Shown here piece after piece: positions 17,524 through 24,713 of a DNA stretch of 64,000 bases (within the stretch, counting starts at the first letter, position 1; the number at the start of each line of letters is the position of its first letter). The position numbers and the translations under genes are program-made. The notes below the pieces were generated by a model, which was not told where the DNA came from, made no database searches, and saw only the letters and a list, made by a program, of their open reading frames with translations. Source of the stretch: Paraprevotella xylaniphila YIT 11841. GTDB taxonomy: Bacteria > Bacteroidota > Bacteroidia > Bacteroidales > Bacteroidaceae. Location of the stretch: the NCBI RefSeq assembly GCF_000205165.1, contig NZ_GL883841.1, forward strand, positions 31,590 to 95,589, written 5' to 3'.

Positions 17524-18054
17524 ATGATAGCTACACAAGAAGACAACCGGGAAGAGATGTTTCCCCTCGTGGATGAAGAGGGGAACATCATCGGAGCCGC
17601 CACGCGCGGCGAATGCCACAATGGCAGCAAATGCCTTCACCCCGTGGTACACTTGCATGTGTTCAACAGCCGGGGCGAACTTTACCTGCAAAAACGTCCG
17701 CATTGGAAAGACATCCAACCGGGAAGATGGGACACGGCCGTAGGAGGCCACGTGGACTTGGGCGAAAGCGTGGAGATGGCCTTGCACCGCGAAGCGGAAG
17801 AAGAACTCGGCCTCACCGGCTTCACTCCCGAACGCCTCCCCCGCTATGTGTTTGAATCCGACCGCGAACGTGAATTGGTCTTCCCACACCGTTGTACTTA
17901 CGACGGAAACATACGTCCCAGTGCGGAAACAGATGGCGGACGTTTCTGGAGCACGACAGAAATCCATGAAGCGATGGGAAAAGGTATCTTCACGCCCAAT
18001 TTTGAAAGCGAATACAAGAGACTTTTCGGGAACGAACCAGACACGCTTTTGTGA
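17524..18054 (+). CDS. NUDIX hydrolase
   Basis: The 176-residue protein contains a complete NUDIX box, GGHVDLGESVEMALHREAEE then ELGL, with the metal-binding REAEEEL glutamates. Upstream LHVHVFNSRGELYLQKRP-like residues are typical of the isopentenyl-diphosphate-isomerase-like or MutT-like branch that handles nucleoside or isoprenoid diphosphates. It is cytoplasmic, 15 bases behind queA and probably co-transcribed. The exact substrate cannot be told from sequence. Confidence 0.85.
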   Translation: MIATQEDNREEMFPLVDEEGNIIGAATRGECHNGSKCLHPVVHLHVFNSRGELYLQKRPHWKDIQPGRWDTAVGGHVDLGESVEMALHREAEEELGLTGFTPERLPRYVFESDRERELVFPHRCTYDGNIRPSAETDGGRFWSTTEIHEAMGKGIFTPNFESEYKRLFGNEPDTLL

Positions 18055-18194
18055 ATGGAATCTATAATCCATTACATTCTTTAACATCATCCGATGAAAC
18101 AAAAGATCAGCTTCTGCGTATTCTTTATAAAAAGGGAAAGAACGGCCATGTCCTGACCACCGGAAACGGTTCCGCCCCTTGCAACATTAACCTC

Positions 18195-18695
18195 ATGGAA
18201 AAGACAGAATTCGAAATAGCGGTATCCATGCTACGAGGCAAACTCGTAGACATCGCACGTTTCTATTTGTCTGATGAGGACGAGGCGGAAGACATCGTAC
18301 AAGAAGCCATGCTCAAACTTTGGCTTATCCGAGACCGGCTCGACCGGGAAAAGAACATTTCTCCCATGGGTATGACCGTCACCCGCAACCTTTGCATCGA
18401 CCGCCTGAGGCGACTCAAAACCCATCCGCACGAAAGCCTGACGGGGCATGACGCGCCCGACGGACAGCGAAGTGCACAGGCTATGATGGAAGACCACGAA
18501 AATGCGGAATGGATGCGTGGTGTCGTCCGGAACCTGCCGGACAAATACCGGGCCGTGCTTCGCATGCGTCAGGTGGAACACATGGAAATGAGCGAGATAG
18601 CCCGTATCATCGGAGCAACGGAAGGCGTAGTCCGCACCGTATTGTCACGGGCAAGGAAACAAATGATGGAACAACTAAAGGTAAGGAGAGATTGA
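18195..18695 (+). CDS. RNA polymerase sigma-70 family (ECF-like) factor
   Basis: This 166-residue protein has the two-domain ECF layout. Region 2 is near residues 15-75 (VDIARFYLSDEDEAEDIVQE... then KLW, the DxEDxxQE core-binding helix), and the region 4 helix-turn-helix is near 105-160 (LPDKYRAVLRMRQVEHMEMS, then TEGVVRTVLSRARKQM). I chose ATG 18195; the longer ORF upstream has no sigma homology. The following gene starts two bases after its stop and encodes a membrane protein, the usual place for an anti-sigma factor. It probably directs a small extracytoplasmic regulon including its own operon. Confidence 0.85.
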   Translation: MEKTEFEIAVSMLRGKLVDIARFYLSDEDEAEDIVQEAMLKLWLIRDRLDREKNISPMGMTVTRNLCIDRLRRLKTHPHESLTGHDAPDGQRSAQAMMEDHENAEWMRGVVRNLPDKYRAVLRMRQVEHMEMSEIARIIGATEGVVRTVLSRARKQMMEQLKVRRD

Positions 18696-18697
18696 AC

Positions 18698-19456
18698 ATG
18701 ACGACAAACAAAGAAGACATCAGACGATTGCTTGACCTCTACATGGAGGGAAAGACCTCGTTGGAAGAAGAAGCCCTACTGATGGAATATTTCCGTTCGC
18801 CGGATGCCGACAAGGATTTTGCCGACTTCAAAACCATGTTCAACCAATTCGACGAAGGCGAACCTTCTTTCACGGAAGAAGAACAGGAGAGGTGGATGCA
18901 GTCATACCCATCGGAAGAAATTCCCGGCTCCTCCGCCCTACAGACCGTTCCTCCGATGCAACCGAAGCGTATAAGTCGCACAGGGTACATCGCCGTACGG
19001 TGGATAGCGGCAGCTTCCGTCTCTGCCGCATGTTTTTTCTTAGGAACCACCGTCTCGCGAAAGGAAGCTACACAGCCTACAAATTCCATCTCCATGCCCC
19101 CTACCGTCCTCACGGAAGTAAAGTGGAAAACCGATACGGTATTCATCGAAAAGCCAGTGCCCACTACGTTGACCGCCAAAATAATCACAATTCGGGACAC
19201 AATTATCCTTCCTGCAAGCCACCCAAAAGGACAAATGTGGACAGCCCTCCCTACGGGGGAGGACACATCCACCACCAGAACGGGCTCAATACCCCAACCC
19301 GGCACCGCCCGACAAGACGCAGACACGGCAACCCAACAACAGGCCATGCCACACTTGGCCGACATTCAGGCCGAATTCCAAAAGCAGAAAAGAAGAATGG
19401 ACGAATTCTCCAAACAATATGAACATATCGACCCTTATTATGAAAACTTATATTAA
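18698..19456 (+). CDS. Single-pass membrane protein, candidate anti-sigma factor
   Basis: I do not recognise a named family. The 252-residue protein has an acidic, helical N-terminal part (DIRRLLDLYMEGKTSLEEEA), one membrane helix near residues 105-125 (WIAAASVSAACFFLGTTV) and a Ser/Thr/Pro-rich periplasmic part ending in a coiled-coil-like helix. This N-in, C-out layout directly after an ECF sigma gene (two-base gap) is that of an anti-sigma factor, although no zinc-finger HxxxCxxC motif is present. Its end overlaps the next gene by 17 bases. The function is inferred from context. Confidence 0.65.
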   Translation: MTTNKEDIRRLLDLYMEGKTSLEEEALLMEYFRSPDADKDFADFKTMFNQFDEGEPSFTEEEQERWMQSYPSEEIPGSSALQTVPPMQPKRISRTGYIAVRWIAAASVSAACFFLGTTVSRKEATQPTNSISMPPTVLTEVKWKTDTVFIEKPVPTTLTAKIITIRDTIILPASHPKGQMWTALPTGEDTSTTRTGSIPQPGTARQDADTATQQQAMPHLADIQAEFQKQKRRMDEFSKQYEHIDPYYENLY

Positions 19457-20381
19457 ATACTGGCTCATGGCCGTGATAACGGTCATAGCATGCACAAACC
19501 ATGTACATGCCCAAGAGTTCTATCGGGAAAATGAAACAGCCATGCACATATTTCACAAGCTTGACCGAATGTTTCCCAAACGTTACTTGGAACAAAGATG
19601 GATGACCGGTGCCCAATATTGGGTACAGTACTGGTTCGAAGACCAAGAAGATTACGAAGAGCACCAACCCTCAATAGCAGAAATCTTCGACCAATTGAAT
19701 GACATCCCATTTCTGCACAAGCACACGGAAGAAACAGACAGTGGCGACATCATACGGAAAACCTACGCCATATCACTACGTTCCGACATCCGGGGGCAAC
19801 AAGACTTCCTCAAACTCGAAGTCAGCCCAACCGGCATATTTTTCTATTACCAAACCACAAACCGTTTCGCCCAAGCCGAAAATGATGCCATACCCGACCA
19901 AGCCATCATCGCAGAACTCGAAAAACTGTTCAACCAATATGTATCACGCAGAAAAACAGTCAAACAAGAAGTGCGTTTCCACGGAGCATACGGACGTGTA
20001 GTACACAACAAAGGATATAACAACGACCCGACGGCTTTTTCGGAGGGTTACCGGTACATCATCCCTAAATGTACCTGGGCAGACTACCGGCTGTTTTATG
20101 ACCTCTTCCACAAATACCTCAAAAAAGATGTCATCTACGTGGCAAGCAACGACGTGTACTGGGAATACGAAGAAACCGGAATAAGAGTCCGCCAAGCCGA
20201 CGGCCGCCCATTATATATGGGAGCCGCATGGAAAAACGATAGGTTATACCTTATCCGTTTGGAAGGATCGCACAACGGAAACGGAGTCTTTCCCCGGGCT
20301 TGGGCAGAAGACAATCCGATATGGGATAGTTCATACGTCACAAAAAAATTGCAAAAAAACAGGCAAGCAAGACAGAAATAA
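19440..20381 (+). CDS. Secreted hypothetical protein of the sigma-factor operon
   Basis: The 313-residue product starts with a signal peptide (cleavage near VHA-QE) and contains no domain I can name. It is rich in aromatic residues (YWVQYWFEDQEDY, YVASNDVYWEYEETG), fitting a periplasmic or outer-membrane beta protein. I chose the ATG at 19440, which overlaps the preceding gene by 17 bases and starts exactly at the signal peptide. Third position in a sigma / membrane protein / secreted protein operon suggests it senses or carries out the envelope response. A clear terminator follows nine bases after the stop. Confidence 0.7.
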   Translation: MKTYIKYWLMAVITVIACTNHVHAQEFYRENETAMHIFHKLDRMFPKRYLEQRWMTGAQYWVQYWFEDQEDYEEHQPSIAEIFDQLNDIPFLHKHTEETDSGDIIRKTYAISLRSDIRGQQDFLKLEVSPTGIFFYYQTTNRFAQAENDAIPDQAIIAELEKLFNQYVSRRKTVKQEVRFHGAYGRVVHNKGYNNDPTAFSEGYRYIIPKCTWADYRLFYDLFHKYLKKDVIYVASNDVYWEYEETGIRVRQADGRPLYMGAAWKNDRLYLIRLEGSHNGNGVFPRAWAEDNPIWDSSYVTKKLQKNRQARQK

Positions 20382-20389
20382 GTTAATCC

Positions 20390-20431
20390 GTCCCGGTCAC
20401 CTTGTGAAAAGTGTCCGGGACCTTTTATTTT
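20390..20431 (+). terminator. Terminator of the sigma-factor operon
   Basis: GTCCCGGTCAC (20390-20400) pairs with GTGTCCGGGAC (20411-20421), with one internal T-T mismatch, followed by CTTTTATTTT. This is a classic rho-independent terminator nine bases after the stop codon. Confidence 0.85.
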
Positions 20432-20449
20432 GTAGGAAACAAGAGATTA

Positions 20450-21337
20450 TCAAGCCTTCTCTATTTCTTCCACCGACAAGCCCGTAGCACCGGTAATGGC
20501 CTCCACGGACAATCCCATGGCCTTTAACCTGTGGGCTATCTCCAAAGCCTTGGCATGCTCTCCTTCGGCACGCCCTTCCATGCGGCCCTCCGCACGCCCT
20601 TCTGCACGCCCCTCGGCACGTTCCGTATAAATATTGCTGCGCAAAATGACGATGTTATCCAGATGACGGTAATAAGCCTCTCGCTCGCCTTTTGTCATCC
20701 CGTCCACCTTCAGGCGTTCGCGTACCTCCGCCAATCCGGGAGCGTGGGCCGACTCGGAAATCTCACCCGTATTCAAATAGTAGATCCATTCCTCCAACGG
20801 GGTCTTGGCCACTTTGTTGAAGTCGTTCACCTTCAGGATATAATACTCCGGATAAAGTTGGCTCACGGCATCCACCTTGAAGGTCTGCCGTTGGAAAGGA
20901 GTCAGTTCCAGTATGTCGTTCTCATGGATGCCTCGAAATTCCGTCTTGCCATGGTACACGATATCCTTGCCATGCCCCAAGGAAAAATAAACAATGTTCA
21001 CGCTGTACACCTTACGCACGTTCTCATACCCCTCTCCACGGTTGATGTATTCCGTCACCAACTTCGACACGCCGAACAACATACGTTGGAAATAGGCATA
21101 CTCATTGTTGTTCTGCACCTCGATGAGTATCAGTTCCCCTTTGGAATCCAAGGCCAACAAATCCACACGGTTATACTTGTCGAACTCGTATTCCTGATTG
21201 CTTTCGCTCTCCAACAACTGGCTGATGGTGATTTTCTCATCCAGAAGCGTGGTCAACAATCCTTCCAACACACCGAAATTGGCCTTGTTGCGCAACAGGC
21301 GCTTCATCGCCCAATCAAAACGGATATAGTTTGCCAT
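20450..21337 (-). CDS. Rpn family PD-(D/E)XK nuclease / putative transposase
   Basis: Rpn (PDDEXK_2, formerly YhgA-like) proteins are DNA nucleases linked to RecA-independent recombination and phage defence. The 295-residue protein starts MANYIRFDWAMKRLLRNKAN, typical of the Bacteroidales branch. It has the nuclease core DLLALDSKGELILIEVQNNN (the D...ExQ/K motif). The C-terminal tail holds five 4-residue repeats of the RAEG type (DNA 20561-20620), then a predicted short coiled helix. I chose ATG 21337 over 21370 because the extra eleven residues are not typical of the family. It is transcribed alone. Confidence 0.82.
   Translation of the reverse strand: MANYIRFDWAMKRLLRNKANFGVLEGLLTTLLDEKITISQLLESESNQEYEFDKYNRVDLLALDSKGELILIEVQNNNEYAYFQRMLFGVSKLVTEYINRGEGYENVRKVYSVNIVYFSLGHGKDIVYHGKTEFRGIHENDILELTPFQRQTFKVDAVSQLYPEYYILKVNDFNKVAKTPLEEWIYYLNTGEISESAHAPGLAEVRERLKVDGMTKGEREAYYRHLDNIVILRSNIYTERAEGRAEGRAEGRMEGRAEGEHAKALEIAHRLKAMGLSVEAITGATGLSVEEIEKA
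20561..20620 (-). repeat. Five 12-bp tandem repeats inside the Rpn gene
   Basis: Five consecutive 12-base units code RAEG-like tetrapeptides (RAEG, RAEG, RAEG, RMEG, RAEG) before EHAKALEIA. The units differ at third positions, so the array is old, but it keeps frame. Copy-number change would alter linker length without frameshift. Confidence 0.75.
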
Positions 21338-21549
21338 AAGCGTAGACTTTATTGCAATATATTTTTGCAAATATAATGTTTTTCCATTGCCCGTCCTCCA
21401 AAGCTCACATAAAGAGTGTTAACTACAAAATTCGCACGATACTTTCAAAAAAACGGCTCCGGACTGTCACAAAACAACACTTCCTGCGTATTATTAACAA
21501 AAGGATGTAATTAAAATATACATTAACAGAACATAAAAGTGGAAAAGCC

Positions 21550-24477
21550 ATGAGAAAGACCTTCTTCAATACCCTTCCGATCCTTGCGGCCATCCTCCTG
21601 GCCCTCGCCTGCCCCGAAACCATGGGACAAGTCATCTACGGCGGCATATTCAATTCAGTCACGCGCCAACGTATCAGTAACGTGAAAGTGGAACTTATGG
21701 ACAAGCATTACGTCACCCTCGATTCCATGCGCAACCCCAAAAACAACCGGATAGCCGACCGGCCGTCGGCATGGTTCTTCGATATGGAAAACCGCCTAGC
21801 CCAACCCTACATCCTGCGCTTCAAGGCCGAGGGATATGAAACACAGGACGTGCCCGTGGACTCTTTTACCTTCCGCCGCCGGGAAACGGCACGCTTCATC
21901 GCGGATGTTTACATGGAGAAAGCCATCAAGCATAAGACATTAGAGGAAGTGACCGTAAAGGCCACGAAGATAAAGATATATACGCGCGGCGACACGGTGG
22001 CCTACAACGCCGACGCGTTCCAACTGGCCGAAGGCTCCATGCTCGATGCGCTCATCCGCCAACTTCCGGGCGTGGAACTGAAAGACGACGGGCGCATCCT
22101 CGTCAACGGGCGTTACGTGGAAAACCTGCTGCTCAACGGAGAGGATTTTTTCAAAGGCGAACCTTCCGTCATGCTCGAAAACCTGCCTGCCTACGCGGTC
22201 AAGGACGTGAAAGTGTACGACAAAGACGGGGAACTCAGCGAATTTCTCGGAAAGAAGACCGGTGATGAAGAATTGGTCATGGACGTACGCCTGAAACGGG
22301 AATACTCCGTGGGATGGTTGGCCAATGCCGAAGGGGCATACGGCACGGAGGAACGCTACCGCGCCCGCCTTTTCGGCCTGCGGTTCACGCCCCACACGCG
22401 TTTTTCCGCTTTTGCCAATTTCAACAACATGAACGAGAACCGCCAACCGGGTTACAACGGCGAATGGTCGCCCGCACAACTGACTGGCGGACTGCGCTCG
22501 AACAAGAACTTCGGAGTGAACTACATGGTGAACGAGAAGGACGGGAAGTACAAACTGAGCGGCAGCGCATCTTACCTGCACTACGACACGGACGTGCGCT
22601 CGCAAACCACCGGCGTGAACTTCCTGCCCGACGGCGACACTTACTCCAAGGAAGCACACGAACAGTTCTACTGCCAAACGTGGTTCAACACTTCGCACAC
22701 GTTCCAGTTCACTTGGGACAAGGTGTTCCTGAACTTGCAACCATCGTTTAACTGGGGCAAATGGGACGACCGCAACACTTACCTTTCCGGCACGTTCAAC
22801 ACCGACCCCGAACCGTACGCCTCCGGCAACCTGTTGGACAGCCTGGCCTCGCCCGAAGCCGGCGACCTCATGCGCCGCATCGCCATCAACCGCTCCAAGA
22901 CCGCCCAAAACAACAAAGGTAACAAGACGGACGCTGCCTTCAACGCCTACTCGGCCATCAAGACCGGCATCGCCAACGACAACCTGAACCTTTACGCCAA
23001 TGTGCGGTACAGCGATTACGAACAACGTTGGTACGAACACTACCGGTTGGACTATCCGGCAGGCGGCGGACAGACGGACTACCGCAACAAATATACCAAC
23101 GACGACGGCCCTATCCGCAACCTGAACCTCAACACCGGAGGGGAGTATTGGCTTTGGTTTCCTTGCAACCTGGCCATAGTGCCGGGATACAACTACCATT
23201 GGCATGACCACACCAAACGTTACGAACTCTACCGGCTCGACGAACTGGCCGGTTGGGAAGAGGACGGCGACCATCCCTTAGGCATGCTGCCCTCCGAAGC
23301 GGAACTCCTGCAACAGACGCTAGATGCCCCCAACAGCTATTGGTCTTACCTGACCGATTACTCCCACCGGGGAAGCCTCTATGCCAAATGGGAAGGCAGA
23401 CCCCGGACATCGGGCGAAGGAACCTGGTGGTACGTGGAAACCCGCCTGCCGCTCATGTACGTATGGCAGACGCTAGACTACCAACGCGAACGGTTGGACA
23501 CCACCGTCAGCCGCCGACATGTCATGTTCGAGCCAAGTTTCAGGGTCTACGGCCGATGGCACAACTACCAACGGGGCATCGACATCCGCTACAACAAAAG
23601 CGTCTCTTTCCCGTCCATGACCTCGTTCATCTACATCCGTTCCACGGACGACCCGTTGAACATCCGCCTGAGCAACACGGGACTAAAGAACTCTCACCAA
23701 CACAACGTCTCCGTGTACTACTACCTGAACAGCAACCGCAAACAACACCACTTCAGCACCTACTGGAGTTACTCCATCACACAAGATGCCGTGGCACAGG
23801 GATACGTGTACGACAAGACGACGGGCGTGCGCACCTACCGTCCGGAAAACGTAAACGGGAATTACAACATCGGTGGTAACGTGAACTATTCCATGCCGCT
23901 CGACAAAGCCCGCCGCCTCACGCTGAACAGCGGACTGTGGTCGCGGCTCTACAATTCGGTGGACCTCATCAGCGTGACGGACGGCATGGCTCCGGCCCGC
24001 AGCACCGTACAGACCTACAACTCGGGCGGAAGCCTCAACATGGAATATGCCTTCCCCAAGGACGTGAGAGTGGGCGTGAAAGCCCGCTGCACGTGGAACC
24101 ACCTGAGCAGTGGCCGGGAGAACTTCACGACCCTCAACACCTACGACTATAATTACGGCCTGATAGCACAGGCCAAACTGCCATGGGACCTGCAATTCAA
24201 TACCGACCTGACCTTGTACAGCCGACGGGGCTACGGTGAAAGCGGCATGAACACGGACGACATCGTATGGAACGCCACCCTATCGAAGAAACTTCTCAAA
24301 AAACGTGTGACGCTCTCCCTTGATGGATTCGATATCCTCGGACAGCTTTCCAACGTCACCCAGACGCTGAACGGGCAAGGACGCTACGAGACGTGGCGCA
24401 ACGTCATTCCCAGTTATGCCATGCTGCGCCTCACCTACAACTTGGACATCAAACCGGCCAAGCGGAGAGGAGAATAA
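21550..24477 (+). CDS. Outer-membrane beta-barrel protein, TonB-receptor-like
   Basis: The 975-residue protein has a signal peptide (cleavage near TMG-QV), a short carboxypeptidase-regulatory-like beta domain (residues about 25-115) and a plug-like region (LPGVELKDDGRILVNGR, LLLNGEDFF). A long C-terminal barrel of alternating aromatic strands ends in an RLTYNLDI-type strand. It matches the Bacteroidota outer-membrane barrel family (OMP_b-brl_3) that resembles TonB-dependent receptors but lacks a SusD partner. No lipoprotein gene flanks it, so the cargo is unknown. It ends in twin palindromic hairpins. Confidence 0.82.
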   Translation: MRKTFFNTLPILAAILLALACPETMGQVIYGGIFNSVTRQRISNVKVELMDKHYVTLDSMRNPKNNRIADRPSAWFFDMENRLAQPYILRFKAEGYETQDVPVDSFTFRRRETARFIADVYMEKAIKHKTLEEVTVKATKIKIYTRGDTVAYNADAFQLAEGSMLDALIRQLPGVELKDDGRILVNGRYVENLLLNGEDFFKGEPSVMLENLPAYAVKDVKVYDKDGELSEFLGKKTGDEELVMDVRLKREYSVGWLANAEGAYGTEERYRARLFGLRFTPHTRFSAFANFNNMNENRQPGYNGEWSPAQLTGGLRSNKNFGVNYMVNEKDGKYKLSGSASYLHYDTDVRSQTTGVNFLPDGDTYSKEAHEQFYCQTWFNTSHTFQFTWDKVFLNLQPSFNWGKWDDRNTYLSGTFNTDPEPYASGNLLDSLASPEAGDLMRRIAINRSKTAQNNKGNKTDAAFNAYSAIKTGIANDNLNLYANVRYSDYEQRWYEHYRLDYPAGGGQTDYRNKYTNDDGPIRNLNLNTGGEYWLWFPCNLAIVPGYNYHWHDHTKRYELYRLDELAGWEEDGDHPLGMLPSEAELLQQTLDAPNSYWSYLTDYSHRGSLYAKWEGRPRTSGEGTWWYVETRLPLMYVWQTLDYQRERLDTTVSRRHVMFEPSFRVYGRWHNYQRGIDIRYNKSVSFPSMTSFIYIRSTDDPLNIRLSNTGLKNSHQHNVSVYYYLNSNRKQHHFSTYWSYSITQDAVAQGYVYDKTTGVRTYRPENVNGNYNIGGNVNYSMPLDKARRLTLNSGLWSRLYNSVDLISVTDGMAPARSTVQTYNSGGSLNMEYAFPKDVRVGVKARCTWNHLSSGRENFTTLNTYDYNYGLIAQAKLPWDLQFNTDLTLYSRRGYGESGMNTDDIVWNATLSKKLLKKRVTLSLDGFDILGQLSNVTQTLNGQGRYETWRNVIPSYAMLRLTYNLDIKPAKRRGE

Positions 24478-24493
24478 ATAGAAACTTATATAC

Positions 24494-24580
24494 AAAAATC
24501 ATTTGGCGCAGAACGGAAAATCGTTCTGCGCCAAATGATTTTTCAATCTGCGGCAAACGATTTTCCGTTTGCCGCAGATT
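24494..24580. repeat. Intergenic palindromic repeat, copy 2 (twin hairpins, likely bidirectional terminator)
   Basis: The first hairpin is a perfect 22-base stem (24494-24515 with 24522-24543), AAAAATCATTTGGCGCAGAA then CG, with loop GAAAAT. The second is a perfect 15-base stem (24545-24559 with 24566-24580), AATCTGCGGCAAACG, with loop ATTTTC. The two loops are reverse complements of each other. Placed between convergent genes and flanked by T and A runs, it could terminate both transcripts. The rest of the gap (24581-24713) holds only a short GCATCC/GGATGC hairpin near 24640-24662. Confidence 0.75.
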
Positions 24581-24713
24581 TTTTTCAAAGGCTTAAGCGA
24601 TTGAAAAACAACGTCATGACAAGCCTACATTTTCTTTACAAGCATCCATTCCCGGACGGATGCCTATACCATACACTACCGGAAGAGTCCGTAAGCCTCC
24701 CATGCTTCCGTTG

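Noticed and set aside
21940..23274. 444-codon minus-strand ORF within the outer-membrane barrel gene
   Set aside because: It is Val-rich low-complexity antisense reading of a clear barrel protein; it has no start context or homology features.
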